Assembly: GCF_003076135.1 (NCBI RefSeq)
Contig: NZ_QDGZ01000013.1
Location: 1-64,000 of the forward strand
Length of the DNA: 64,000 nucleotides
From: Nocardioides gansuensis
GTDB lineage: Bacteria > Actinomycetota > Actinomycetes > Propionibacteriales > Nocardioidaceae
Reading direction: 5' to 3'
Shown piece by piece: positions 8,158 to 16,842 of this stretch. Under the pieces are notes generated by a model that worked only from the letters and a program-made list of their open reading frames with translations, did no database searches and had not been told where the DNA came from. How positions within the stretch are numbered: position 1 is the stretch's first letter; the number at the start of each line of letters is the position of its first letter. Made by a program: the position numbers and the translations under genes.

Positions 8158-8984
8158 CGGCCGACCACCGCCAGGGGACGCACCGGGGACCCGGTGGCGC
8201 CGAAGAACTTCAGCGAGGAGAGCACGAAGAGGAACTCCTTGACACCGGCCGCGGCGAGCTCCTCGAGGTCCATCGCCTCGATGATGTAGATGCCTCGCTC
8301 CACGAGGAGGACGCGATGGGCGGGCAGCAGGCCGTGGCCGGCGCCCGGCGCGAGCTGCTCGTAGGCGATGGTGTCCGCACCGGTGGCGCGGACGCCGCGG
8401 TCGGCGAGGAAGATGGCCCCGGCAGTGGAGACCCCGGGGACGCCCGTGCTCAGACCGCGGAAGGTGTCGCCGTCGCCGGCGTCGAAGTGCTGGCCCCATC
8501 CGGAGCGGATCAGGGCGACGTCGCCCTCGCCCAGCTCGGTGCCCTGGTGGGCGAGGGTCGCCTCCAGGTCGGCCACCGTGATCTCCTGGCCCGGCTCGAG
8601 CCGGGACACGCCCAGTGTTGCCGGGACGTCCAGCAGCACACCGCGGCAGACCAGCGGCTCGATGGTGTGCGCGCCGTGCTCGACGAACTTGCCGCCGGCC
8701 TGCGCCTCGGCGGCGTCGACGTCCCCGTGCAGCCGGCCGTCCTGGGAGACGTGGGCCAGGGCGTCCACGTGGGTGCCGACGTGGGTGCCCATCGAGATGA
8801 TGTCGTTGGCCGCGGACGCGCCGTCGGAGCGGACCATGTCACCGTGTCGGCGCGGCAGCGCGTGCCAGTAGGCGGGGTGGTTGGGGGATTGCGGCATCCC
8901 CACGGTGAGGGTCCGGCCCAGGTCGAAGATCCGTAGTCCCTGGGCGGCGCTGGCCAGGAGTTGCGCGGTAGTCGGGTCGCTCAT
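8154..8984 (-). CDS. Cyclase-family metal hydrolase (kynurenine-formamidase/isatin-hydrolase type)
   Basis: This 276-residue protein has the metal-binding signature HxGTHxDxxxH (in MGTHVGTHVDALAH) that defines the cyclase/kynurenine formamidase superfamily. The family hydrolyses amide or lactam bonds using Zn or Mn. Other conserved parts are LIRSGWG, and GADTIAYEQL before GHGLLPAHRVLL. It lies 61 bases after the CoA-transferase and overlaps MmgE/PrpD by four bases. Together with the hydantoinase-like gene it makes two amide-cleaving or ring-opening hydrolases in one operon, which hints at a nitrogen-containing ring or lactone substrate. Confidence 0.85.
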   Translation of the reverse strand: MSDPTTAQLLASAAQGLRIFDLGRTLTVGMPQSPNHPAYWHALPRRHGDMVRSDGASAANDIISMGTHVGTHVDALAHVSQDGRLHGDVDAAEAQAGGKFVEHGAHTIEPLVCRGVLLDVPATLGVSRLEPGQEITVADLEATLAHQGTELGEGDVALIRSGWGQHFDAGDGDTFRGLSTGVPGVSTAGAIFLADRGVRATGADTIAYEQLAPGAGHGLLPAHRVLLVERGIYIIEAMDLEELAAAGVKEFLFVLSSLKFFGATGSPVRPLAVVGR

Positions 8985-9045
8985 CGTCTCTCTCGTCGTC
9001 TTCGGTAGTTTCGGCGGCTGCTCGGTCAGCGGGCTCGGCAGCCGG

Positions 9046-10239
9046 TCAACGGATCACCGAGCGCTCGCGCAGCTCGGCCAGTCGTTCGTGGGTGACGCCT
9101 AGGCGGCCGAGGACGTCGTCGGTGTCGGCGCCGTGGGACCGGCCGGTGAACCGGATGCCGCCCGGGGTCCCGGACATCCGCCACAGGACGTTGTGCTGCA
9201 GGAGCGGGCCGAGGTCCTCATCGTCGACCTCGGTGAGCATCCGGGTCTCGCGGATGTGGGCGTCCTCCACGATCTCCTTCGCGGAGTAGATCGGCGCGAT
9301 CGCGGCGCCGGCCTCGGTGAAGGCGTCCACCACCTCCTCCCGCGTGCGCGCGAGGATCCAGCTGCCGACCATCTCGTCGAGGTCGTCCGCGTGCTCGGCG
9401 CGGGTGCTGCCGGCGGCGAACCATCGCTCGTCGATCACCTCGGGGTGGCCGACCAGTCGCATCACGCGTTCGGCGATGGGCTGGGCGCTGGTGGAGATGG
9501 CCACCCAGTGGCCGTCGCTGGTGCGGTAGGTGTTGCGTGGCGCGTTGTTGGTGGACCGGTTGCCGTGGCGGGTGCCGACGACCCCGGTCTGCTGATAGAC
9601 GGTGGGGCCTGGGCCCACCGCGGTCATGATGGGGGAGAGCAGGTCGAGGTCGACGACCTGGCCGCGGCCGTCCTTCTCGCGTGCGAGCAGGGCCATGGCG
9701 ACCGCGGAGGACGCGGCGATACCGCAGATGGAGTCGGCCAAGCCGAAGGCGGGCAGGGTTGGCGGGCCGTCGGCCTGGCCGGTGAGGTGGGCGAAGCCGC
9801 TCATCGACTCTGCCAGCGTGCCGAACCCGGCGCGCGAGGCATAGGGGCCGGTCTGGCCGAATCCCGTGATCCGGACGAGCACCAGGCTGGGGTTGACGGC
9901 GTGCAGCTCCTCAGGGCCCACGCCCCAACGCTCGAGCGTGCCGGGCCGGAAGTTCTCGACGACCACGTCGGCGGTTGCCGCCAGTTGGAGGAAGAGGGCG
10001 GCGCCGTCGGGGTCGGAGAGGCTCAGGCCGACTGTCTGCTTGTTGCGCGAGATCTCCTTCCACCACAGCGGGACGCCCTCGACGGCGGGCCCATGGCCAC
10101 GCATGCCGTCGGCCTTGGTGGGGTGCTCGATCTTGATGACCTCGGCGCCGAAGTCGCCGAGGATCTGGCAGGCCAGCGGGCCGGCGAGGATGGTCGAGAC
10201 GTCGATGACCCGGAGTCCCGACATCGGCCCGTCGTTCAT
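9046..10239 (-). CDS. CaiB/BaiF family III CoA-transferase
   Basis: This 397-residue enzyme moves CoA between carboxylic acids. It shows the family start (LSGLRVIDVSTILAGP-like), DFGAEVIKIEHP, NKQTVGLSLSDPDG and VVENFRPGTLERWGVG. The Asp expected to carry the acyl anhydride is in GLADSICG. The ATG at 10239 has AGGGGAC about seven bases upstream; an in-frame ATG at 10272 would lie inside the operator. It is the first gene of a five-gene minus-strand operon and faces a family-5 binding protein across a region with two operators. A second CaiB-type enzyme lies at 49639. Likely role: CoA activation of the imported acid or of a ring-opened product. Confidence 0.88.
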   Translation of the reverse strand: MNDGPMSGLRVIDVSTILAGPLACQILGDFGAEVIKIEHPTKADGMRGHGPAVEGVPLWWKEISRNKQTVGLSLSDPDGAALFLQLAATADVVVENFRPGTLERWGVGPEELHAVNPSLVLVRITGFGQTGPYASRAGFGTLAESMSGFAHLTGQADGPPTLPAFGLADSICGIAASSAVAMALLAREKDGRGQVVDLDLLSPIMTAVGPGPTVYQQTGVVGTRHGNRSTNNAPRNTYRTSDGHWVAISTSAQPIAERVMRLVGHPEVIDERWFAAGSTRAEHADDLDEMVGSWILARTREEVVDAFTEAGAAIAPIYSAKEIVEDAHIRETRMLTEVDDEDLGPLLQHNVLWRMSGTPGGIRFTGRSHGADTDDVLGRLGVTHERLAELRERSVIR

Positions 10240-10250
10240 AATCGTCCCCT

Positions 10251-10275
10251 GTTCCGATGAGTGAAACATCATTCC
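10251..10275 (-). promoter_or_regulatory. Three-half-site operator, site 2
   Basis: Read on the minus strand, half-sites GGAAT, GTTTC and GGAAC have 3- and 7-base spacers. It ends 12 bases upstream of the CoA-transferase ATG, so it covers the 5' region of the minus-strand operon. Confidence 0.75.
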
Positions 10276-10425
10276 GACAATGGCAATGTATCCGATGCCG
10301 CCGTTCCGCGCCAGAGCGCGAATGGCCCCGTTGGGGACGGTGGTGCCTGGGTGGCGGGGGTCCGCGAACCGTTCTGGCCCAACCCCTTGACCGGTCGAGA
10401 GTGGTGGGCTTTCATTACACCTGTC

Positions 10426-10450
10426 GGCACAGTGTTTCTCTCTGCGGAAC
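10426..10450 (+). promoter_or_regulatory. Three-half-site operator, site 3
   Basis: Half-sites GGCAC, GTTTC and GGAAC have the 3- and 7-base spacing, with one mismatch in the first. It lies 65 bases upstream of the binding-protein gene at 10516, giving each side of this divergent region its own site. Confidence 0.6.
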
Positions 10451-10515
10451 GCCGACGCTCTCGGGTGCGGAGCAACAGGTCCTTAATCATCGGGGGAAGC
10501 GAGAATGGAGTTCTC

Positions 10516-12102
10516 ATGAAGCTGAACCAGCCAGGTGCGGCCCGCACCCGCCGTCTGGGCGCCGCGGTCGCGCTCGCCACCAGTCTGGGCGTGCTGGCCG
10601 CGTGCGGCGGCGGGGGCGGCGACTCGGGAGAGGCGTCCGGCCCGGAGGAGAACCAGGTGACGGATCTCGTGGTCGACGTGACCAACGAGCCCGACTCCCT
10701 GGACCCCTTCTACCGCAACACCGCGGAGGCCCAGCGCTACTACCGGCTCGTGTACAGCAGCCTGCTGCAGTGGAACGAGGACGGGTCGCTCAGTCCGGAC
10801 CTGGCGGCGGAGATGCCCGAGGCCAGCAAGGACCGGCTGACCTGGACCATCCCGCTGCGTGAGGGCATCACGTTCCACGACGGCACCCCGCTGACCGCCG
10901 ACGACGTGGTGCACACCGTCACCGAGGCCAAGGATCCGGAGAACGGCGCTGTCTGGCTCTCCGGCCTGGCCTACGTCGAGTCCGCCACTGCGGTCGACGA
11001 GCTGACCGTCGAGTTGCAGCTCTCCGAGCCCTACGCCTACCTGGAGAGCAAGCTGGCGATGCTGCCGATCCTCTCCGACGAGGACGACTACGCCCCCAAC
11101 GAGACCTACGCGACCACCGAGAACGGCAGCGGTCCCTACACCCTCCAGGCGCTCAAGCGCGGCGACTCGATCGAGCTGGCGCGCTTCGAGGACTACTACG
11201 GCGATCCCTACGCCTTCGAGACGATCACACTGAAGGTCGTCCCCGAGGACGCGTCCCGGATCGCCCGGCTGGCTGACGGCCAGACCCACATCGTTCCCGA
11301 CCTCCCGGTCGACCAGATCGACCTGGTCACGCGTCGCGGTGCCAACGCCGAGGTGATCGAGGGCCAGATCTCGCGGCTCTTTGCCTACGCGTCGATGAAC
11401 GGGGACCGACCCACCTCCAACGTCGACTTCCGGCTGGCGATCGCTCACGCCGTCGACCGGCAGCGCATCGTCGACCAGGTGTACGGCGGCGCGGGCCGGC
11501 CCAACAGCACCTACCTGACCTACGGCACCCTCTTCCACGACGAGGAGCTGGGCCTCTTCTTCGGCGAGGAGCCCAACCTCGAGAAGGCCCGGGAGCACCT
11601 GGAGGCCTCCGGCGTCGACCTGGACCGCACCTTCAAGATCATCGCGGTCAAGGATGCACAGGTCACCAGCGCGGCCACGATCCTCCAGGCCAACCTGAAG
11701 GAGCTCGGCCTCGACGTCTCGGTGGAGTCCCAGGAGGTCGCCGGTTTCTACGAGGCGCTCGTCACCGGCGAGTTCGACCTGATCCTCTTCGACAGCCCCG
11801 CCTCGACGTCGACGGGCTTCGCCCCGGACTACGTCAACGGCGGCCTGAACTCCAAGGCGGCCAACAACTTCGCCAAGTTCGCCGACGATGAGATGGACCG
11901 GCTCCTGGACACCGCGATGACGGCCGAGACCGAGGAGGCCCAAGAGGAGGCGTGGCACGCCGTGCAGGAGCGCGACCTGGAGACCCAGGGCAACATCCAG
12001 CTGGTGGTCTCGCAGGGCGCCCAGGGCTGGTCGGACCAGCTGGGTGAGGACTACCAGCCCTCCTCGCTGCTTTGGCTGAACACGCTGCGCAACCTGGAGT
12101 GA
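10516..12102 (+). CDS. Lipoprotein, family-5 (Dpp/Opp-type) ABC substrate-binding protein
   Basis: This 528-residue exported lipoprotein has a Sec signal peptide ending in a lipobox (LAAC, Cys near residue 31). The family-5 binding-protein body follows: NEPDSLDPFYRN, LREGITFHDGTPLTADDV, GSGPYTL and RLAIAHAVDRQRIVDQV. It captures a solute outside the membrane and hands it to a Dpp/Opp-type permease. The GGAG at 10507-10510 supports the ATG at 10516. No permease lies next to it; the complete dppBCDF-like set at 36560-40627 is the nearest partner. A perfect hairpin follows the stop. A similar binding protein is at 30743-32338. Confidence 0.9.
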   Translation: MKLNQPGAARTRRLGAAVALATSLGVLAACGGGGGDSGEASGPEENQVTDLVVDVTNEPDSLDPFYRNTAEAQRYYRLVYSSLLQWNEDGSLSPDLAAEMPEASKDRLTWTIPLREGITFHDGTPLTADDVVHTVTEAKDPENGAVWLSGLAYVESATAVDELTVELQLSEPYAYLESKLAMLPILSDEDDYAPNETYATTENGSGPYTLQALKRGDSIELARFEDYYGDPYAFETITLKVVPEDASRIARLADGQTHIVPDLPVDQIDLVTRRGANAEVIEGQISRLFAYASMNGDRPTSNVDFRLAIAHAVDRQRIVDQVYGGAGRPNSTYLTYGTLFHDEELGLFFGEEPNLEKAREHLEASGVDLDRTFKIIAVKDAQVTSAATILQANLKELGLDVSVESQEVAGFYEALVTGEFDLILFDSPASTSTGFAPDYVNGGLNSKAANNFAKFADDEMDRLLDTAMTAETEEAQEEAWHAVQERDLETQGNIQLVVSQGAQGWSDQLGEDYQPSSLLWLNTLRNLE

Positions 12103-12113
12103 CCCGCACGTGA

Positions 12114-12152
12114 GACGGGGGTGCCGGGCGTGATCCGCCCGGCACCCCCGTC
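12114..12152 (+). terminator. Perfect 17-bp hairpin after the binding protein
   Basis: Positions 12114-12130 and 12136-12152 are exact reverse complements around a 5-base loop. It separates the binding-protein gene from the hydrolase at 12198, and no clear T-run follows. Confidence 0.7.
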
Positions 12153-12197
12153 CGCGCGTCCGAGGCCCCTGAGTCCCGATCACGAGGAGGAACGACC

Positions 12198-13043
12198 GTG
12201 TCACACGCACCGGTGGTGAAGGCCTACCTGCCGGGGCCCCACGGGCAGCTGCACGTCCGGCACGCAGGGACTCCGGAGCAGGGGGTCCGGCCGCTGCTGT
12301 GCCTGCACCTCTCGCCCGGCTCCGGCCGGATGTACACGGAGTTGCTGGCCGAGGTAGGCCAGGATCGGTTCGCGGTGGCCCCGGACACCCCCGGTTTCGG
12401 CGCCTCCGACGCCCCTGACCGTCCGGCCACCATCCCCGACCTCGCCCGCTCCATGGTGGCCGTGCTCGACCACTTCGGTCTCGACGAGGTGGACGTCCTG
12501 GGCTACCACACCGGCAGCAAGATCGCGGTCGAGCTCGCCCTGACCCAGCCCGACCGGGTGCGCTCACTGGTCCTGGTCTCCGCGCCCGTCTACACCGCCG
12601 AGGAGCTCGCCCGTCAGCGAGCCGCCCTCGCCACCCCGCGCACGCCCCGGCCCGACGGGTCGCACCTCGTGGAGCAGTTCGCCGAGCTCGTCCGCTGGTC
12701 ACCGCCGGGGACGCCGCTCTCCCTGGTGCAGCGCGAGTTCGCCGAGCAGCAGCGCGGCGGGGAGCACGCCCACTGGGGCTACCTCGCGGCCTTCGACTAC
12801 CAGCACGCGGAGATGCTGCCGCGGGTCGCCCAGCCGGTCCTACTGCTGTGCCCCGAGGACGACCTCGAGGTGCCGACGCTGCGCGCACGGCCGCTGGTAC
12901 ACCGGGGGCGCTTCCTACACCTGCCCGGGTGGGGCCACCAGATGATGGTGACCCGCACCCGGGAGGTCGCCGACATGGTGCGCGAGCACTCGGCCCAGGC
13001 CGTCAGCGACGCGCCCGGAGACGACGCGCAGCCTCCAGCGTGA
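12198..13043 (+). CDS. Alpha/beta hydrolase with His in place of the nucleophile
   Basis: This 281-residue single-domain alpha/beta-hydrolase has the oxyanion-loop region LCLHLSPGSG and a PGFGASD motif. The candidate acid is at residue 221 or 222 (CPEDDLEV) and the catalytic His at 247 (PGWGHQMM). The nucleophile elbow, normally GxSxG, reads GYHTG at residues 102-106, with His104 in the Ser place. The same replacement occurs in both domains of the fused protein at 42525. The reaction may therefore be non-standard (C-C bond hydrolysis, lyase or cofactor-free chemistry), or the nucleophile may lie elsewhere. The GTG at 12198 follows an AGGAGGA element. Its 3' end overlaps the convergent MFS gene by 41 bases. 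Confidence 0.85.
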   Translation: MSHAPVVKAYLPGPHGQLHVRHAGTPEQGVRPLLCLHLSPGSGRMYTELLAEVGQDRFAVAPDTPGFGASDAPDRPATIPDLARSMVAVLDHFGLDEVDVLGYHTGSKIAVELALTQPDRVRSLVLVSAPVYTAEELARQRAALATPRTPRPDGSHLVEQFAELVRWSPPGTPLSLVQREFAEQQRGGEHAHWGYLAAFDYQHAEMLPRVAQPVLLLCPEDDLEVPTLRARPLVHRGRFLHLPGWGHQMMVTRTREVADMVREHSAQAVSDAPGDDAQPPA

Positions 13044-14388
13044 TCGCTCCCACCATCGCCCCGGAGACCAGGAAGGCGATGGGCGCGCCAGTGCTGGCCA
13101 GCCCGGCGGACACCGCGAGCTGGCCCACCGAGGCCATGGCCGCGATCCCGAGCACGCTGCCGATCTGCCGCATCAGGGAGAGGGCGGCCATGGCGCTCGC
13201 CGCCTCTGGCCCCCGCACCTGCTCCAGGACCACGTTGGTGTCCACGAAGTAGAGGACCCCGGCGCCCAGCCCGATGCCCAGCAGCGGCAGGAAGAGCAGT
13301 GCCGGGTGCAGGTGGCTGCCGAGACCCAGCGCCACGAAGGCGAGGGTCAGGGTGGCGAGCCCGGCGGTCATCAGCTGGAGGTTGTCCAGCCAGGGCCGGA
13401 CGGCGTTGACGATGGCCCCGGCCAGCGGCATCCCGGAGTTGGCCACCAGGATGAAGAAGCCGACCGCGGTGGCGCTGAAGCCTCGGTGGCCCTGGAAGAA
13501 GACCGAGATCAGGATCGCGGTGCCGTTGATCGCGGCGTTGTAGGCGAAGCTGGCGACCAGGATCATCCGGACGCGACTGTTGCCGAAGAGCTCCACGTCC
13601 AGCAGCGGGTCCCGCGCGTGCCGCTCAACGATCGCAAAGACGGCGGCGAGCAGCGTGGCCAGGGCGAAGCCGCCGGCGACCAGGGCCCAGTCGGCGCCGC
13701 CGCGGCCACTGGTGATCAGGCTCCAGGCGAGCAGCGCCAGGGTGGCGCTGGCGAGCAGCAGTCCGGCGACGTCGACCCGGCCGGCGCGCTGGCGTGGGGT
13801 GTTGTGCAGCCGTCGCAGCAGCACGACGGCCAGCAGGGCGAAGGGGATGTTTGCCAGGAAGGTCATCCGCCAGCCGAGGTGCTCGGCGATGAGCCCGCTG
13901 GTCAGCGGGCCGAGCAGCAGGGCGCTGGAGCTGGCGGTCATCCAGGGGCCGATGCTGCGGGTGCGCTGCCGGGGGTCGGTGACGTTGCCGCCGAGCAGCG
14001 TCGCCGCGTTCGGCAGGACCAGGGCGGCCCCGGCACCCTGGATGACGCGGGTGGCGAGCAGGATCTCCATGGAGGGCGCAGAGGCGGCGAGGAGTCCGCC
14101 GATCACCAGGATGCCCAGGCCCAAGCGCAGCGTGGTGCGGGCGCCCCACCGTCGGCCCAGCAGCCCGCTGAGCGGCATGGTGCTGGCAGCGACCAGCGGG
14201 AACATGGCGGTGAGCCACTGCAGCCCGCTGATGCCGGCCCCGAACTCGTCGGTGATCGTGGGTGCCGCGACGACGAGCGAGGTCTGGTCGAACATGACGC
14301 ATCCGACCCCGAGGGCACAGATCACGGCGACCACGAAAGGGGGGAACGGCGCCCCGGCGCCCGGCGGTCCTGCCTCCGTTGGTCTCAT
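13003..14388 (-). CDS. MFS drug-type efflux transporter (DHA2-like)
   Basis: This 461-residue membrane protein has the many hydrophobic segments of a 12-14-span major-facilitator exporter. DHA2/EmrB-type features include a first-helix start with FDQTSLVVAAPTI, a Gly/Arg-rich loop GLLGRRWGARTTLR and a motif-C-like GAGAALVLPNAATLL. It may export a toxic substrate or intermediate, or import the growth substrate. There is no ribosome site in front of the ATG at 14388: an operator begins only five bases upstream, so the message may be leaderless. Its 3' end runs convergently into the hydrolase gene. Confidence 0.85.
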   Translation of the reverse strand: MRPTEAGPPGAGAPFPPFVVAVICALGVGCVMFDQTSLVVAAPTITDEFGAGISGLQWLTAMFPLVAASTMPLSGLLGRRWGARTTLRLGLGILVIGGLLAASAPSMEILLATRVIQGAGAALVLPNAATLLGGNVTDPRQRTRSIGPWMTASSSALLLGPLTSGLIAEHLGWRMTFLANIPFALLAVVLLRRLHNTPRQRAGRVDVAGLLLASATLALLAWSLITSGRGGADWALVAGGFALATLLAAVFAIVERHARDPLLDVELFGNSRVRMILVASFAYNAAINGTAILISVFFQGHRGFSATAVGFFILVANSGMPLAGAIVNAVRPWLDNLQLMTAGLATLTLAFVALGLGSHLHPALLFLPLLGIGLGAGVLYFVDTNVVLEQVRGPEAASAMAALSLMRQIGSVLGIAAMASVGQLAVSAGLASTGAPIAFLVSGAMVGAITLEAARRLRARR

Positions 14389-14392
14389 TTGT

Positions 14393-14417
14393 GGAACGAC
14401 ATTACGCTATGCGAAAC
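14393..14417 (+). promoter_or_regulatory. Three-half-site operator, site 4
   Basis: Half-sites GGAAC, ATTAC and GAAAC have the 3- and 7-base spacing; the middle one is degenerate. It starts five bases upstream of the MFS start codon, so binding should block MFS transcription. Confidence 0.6.
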
Positions 14418-14433
14418 GGCGGTGGGAACATCG

Positions 14434-14462
14434 TTGACGGAGGACGAGGGCCGCACTATAGT
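14434..14462 (+). promoter_or_regulatory. Sigma-70-type promoter for the VOC-flavoprotein operon
   Basis: TTGACG (14434-14439) and TATAGT (14457-14462) are separated by 17 bases. This is the strongest promoter match in the window. Transcription should start near 14469, inside operator site 5, which fits repression. Confidence 0.75.
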
Positions 14463-14463
14463 A

Positions 14464-14488
14464 GAAACAGTGTTCCGCCGTATGGAAC
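14464..14488 (+). promoter_or_regulatory. Three-half-site operator, site 5
   Basis: Half-sites GAAAC, GTTCC and GGAAC match the consensus exactly, with 3- and 7-base spacers. It sits directly downstream of the -10 element and over the predicted transcription start. Confidence 0.85.
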
Positions 14489-14548
14489 GAGTGGAGCCAT
14501 GGTGACGACTGGGATGAGATCCAGGGACGTCCGCAAGAAGGAGAGTCG

Positions 14549-15382
14549 ATGGGCCTGCTGTACATCCGCGAAGCAGTGGTCGGTTGCGCCGACGTCGACC
14601 GTGCCGTCCGCTTCCACTGCGAAGCGCTGGGCTTCGCGGTGGTCGAGCGGGACGGCGAGGAGATCCTGCTGGCAGCGGCCGACGCTCCCGCCGGACGCCT
14701 CCGGCTGGTGCCGGCCGCGGGCAGTGCAGCTACCGACAGTGCGCGGGTGTGGGACCCGGGCCCGCGGCTCTTCGGCCTCTACAGCCACGACCTGGAGGCC
14801 ACGGCGCAGGCCATCGAGGCCGCCGGCGGCCTCGCGCTCCCACGGGTCAGCTATCCCTACGGGGCCGCGACGATGACCGAGATGGTCGGCTACGGGCTGG
14901 ACAGCGTCTGGTGGACGATCCCGCGGGCCGTCCCAGGAGGCCACCGGCCGAGCGCGGCCTACGAGGCCGAGCCCGAACGGCTGCACTCCGAGCTGCACAG
15001 CGCTGTGATCGTGGTCGAGGACCACGACGCCGCGGTCGCCTTCTTCGCCGCCGGTGGGCTCGACACGGTCTTTGACGGGCAGATGGCCGGGGCGGACTTC
15101 GAGCGGCTCGTCGGGATGCCCACCGGTGCCGTGCTCCGCCTGGCCTTCTTGAGCGGCCCCGACCACCAGCCCGCACGGTTCGAGATCATGTCATTCACCG
15201 GTGTGGACGCCACCGATCGCAGCCAGGACCCCGTGGGGATCCAGCGGCTTCGCTTCGCCTGCGACGACGTGGCCGCGACCCGAGACGCCCTGCTGGCGGC
15301 TGGCGCGGAGAGCCTGCCCGACGGCGCCCTGCGCGGCCCCGCCGGTGTGGTCCTCGAGCTCGTCGCCGAGGCGGCCCGGTGA
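14549..15382 (+). CDS. Double VOC-domain (glyoxalase/extradiol-type) protein
   Basis: This 277-residue protein consists of two vicinal-oxygen-chelate modules: residues 1-125 (REAVVGCADVDRAVRFHCEALGF) and residues 145-275 (ELHSAVIVVEDHDAAVAFFAAGGL, ending VVLELV). The layout is that of extradiol dioxygenases and glyoxalases, but the metal-ligand set looks incomplete in both halves, so the chemistry is uncertain. AAGGAGAG lies upstream of the ATG. It is the first gene of an operon and overlaps the flavoprotein by four bases. It is one of four double-VOC proteins in the window (others at 16839, 35599 and 41412). Confidence 0.8.
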   Translation: MGLLYIREAVVGCADVDRAVRFHCEALGFAVVERDGEEILLAAADAPAGRLRLVPAAGSAATDSARVWDPGPRLFGLYSHDLEATAQAIEAAGGLALPRVSYPYGAATMTEMVGYGLDSVWWTIPRAVPGGHRPSAAYEAEPERLHSELHSAVIVVEDHDAAVAFFAAGGLDTVFDGQMAGADFERLVGMPTGAVLRLAFLSGPDHQPARFEIMSFTGVDATDRSQDPVGIQRLRFACDDVAATRDALLAAGAESLPDGALRGPAGVVLELVAEAAR

Positions 15383-16842
15383 GTGTCGGCCGACCCACGG
15401 TCGTCGTCGTGGGCGCCGGCGGTGCCGGTCTCTGCGTGGCGCTGGAGGCGGCGAGCCAGGGGGCGACGGTGCACCTGGTGGAGAAGCAGTCGACGATGGG
15501 CGGGATGCTGCGCATCGCCAACGGCGAGTTCTCCGGAGCGGGCAGCCGCCGTCAGGCCGAGCGCGGCATCGAGGACTCCCCGGAGCGTCACTGGGACGAG
15601 GTGCGACGCATCTCCCACGACCGGGTCGATCCCGGGCTCGCGCGGATGTCGGTCCTGCGCCAGGGCGAGACGGTCGACTGGCTGGAGTCTCTCGGCTTCC
15701 AGTTCCATCCCGACTGCCCCGGACTAATCCACGGCCACGAGGTCTACGACGTGCCGCGCACCTATTGGGGCGTCGAACAGGGCCACTCGGTCCTGCAGGT
15801 GCTGCTGCCGCTGGTGGAGGAGCAGGTGCAGGCGGGGCGCGTGGTGCTGCACCTCTCCACCCGCCTGCGCGGCCTGGTGCGGGAGGCCGACGCGGTCGTG
15901 GGCGTCGCCGTCGAAGACCCCGAGGGCTCCCGTGAGCTGCGTGGCGACGCGGTCGTGCTGGCCACCGGCGGCTACGACGCGAACATCGGGCTGCGCAACC
16001 GCTTCATGCCCGAGCACTGCGCGGACGTGCTCGTGGGCTGCCTGGACCACGCCACGGGAGACGGACTGGTCGCCGCCGAGGAGGTCGGCGCGGCCGTCTC
16101 CGCCGACGGCATCTTCCTCCCCGTGATGGGGATGATCCCCGACCCCGACCGTCCGCAGCACGCCGTGGACTACCGCCAGGCCTTCGTGGAGATGGCGCCG
16201 GCCTACCGGACCCCGCACGAGATCTGGGTCAACCGGCACGGGGAGCGCTTCGTCGCCGAGGACACCCGGTCCCCGGAGCAGCGCGAGCGTGCGCTGATCC
16301 GCCAGCCGGGCAACCTGATGCACATCGTCTTCGACGCGTCGGTCGTGCGCGAAGCACCCGTGAGCCTGATCCGCAACCCGGCCGACGAGTGGACCCCCGA
16401 GCGCTTCGCCGAGTCCTGCCGCTCCAGCCCCTGGATCACCCGCGCGGACTCCTTGGAGGAGCTCGCCCGCGCGCTCGACGTACCCGCCGACGCCCTCGCC
16501 CGGAACGTGGCGGACTACAACGCGGCCGTGCGCGGCGAGGTGGTGGACGCGCTGGGGCGCACGACCTTCCCCACCGCGCTGGAGGAGGGGCCGTGGTACG
16601 CGATCACCACGGTCGCCGCCTCGATCCTGTCCCGGGACGGACTGCGCGCCGGGACCGACCTGCGGGTCCAGGACCAGCAGGGGGAGCCGATCCCCGGGCT
16701 CTACGCCGTCGGCGAGGTCCTCGGCAACAACGTCTTCGCCGGCGACAACTACGTCGGTGGCATGAGCATCACGCCCGCCATGACCCTCGGCCGACTACTC
16801 GGCCGGGCCCTGGGCGCCGGAGCAGCGGAGGAGCAGCAGTGA
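15379..16842 (+). CDS. FAD-dependent dehydrogenase/reductase (FrdA/KstD-like)
   Basis: This 487-residue flavoprotein has the N-terminal FAD motif VVVGAGGAGLCVALEAA, then LVEKQSTMGGM, a central VVLATGGYDAN and a C-terminal IPGLYAVGEVLGNN followed by GGMSITPAMTLGRLLG. This is the fumarate reductase/3-ketosteroid dehydrogenase architecture, which removes or adds hydrogen across a C-C bond next to a carbonyl. It is flanked by two VOC proteins with four-base overlaps. The protein at 19354 is a paralogue. Substrate is unknown; nothing proves a steroid. Confidence 0.88.
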   Translation: MSVGRPTVVVVGAGGAGLCVALEAASQGATVHLVEKQSTMGGMLRIANGEFSGAGSRRQAERGIEDSPERHWDEVRRISHDRVDPGLARMSVLRQGETVDWLESLGFQFHPDCPGLIHGHEVYDVPRTYWGVEQGHSVLQVLLPLVEEQVQAGRVVLHLSTRLRGLVREADAVVGVAVEDPEGSRELRGDAVVLATGGYDANIGLRNRFMPEHCADVLVGCLDHATGDGLVAAEEVGAAVSADGIFLPVMGMIPDPDRPQHAVDYRQAFVEMAPAYRTPHEIWVNRHGERFVAEDTRSPEQRERALIRQPGNLMHIVFDASVVREAPVSLIRNPADEWTPERFAESCRSSPWITRADSLEELARALDVPADALARNVADYNAAVRGEVVDALGRTTFPTALEEGPWYAITTVAASILSRDGLRAGTDLRVQDQQGEPIPGLYAVGEVLGNNVFAGDNYVGGMSITPAMTLGRLLGRALGAGAAEEQQ

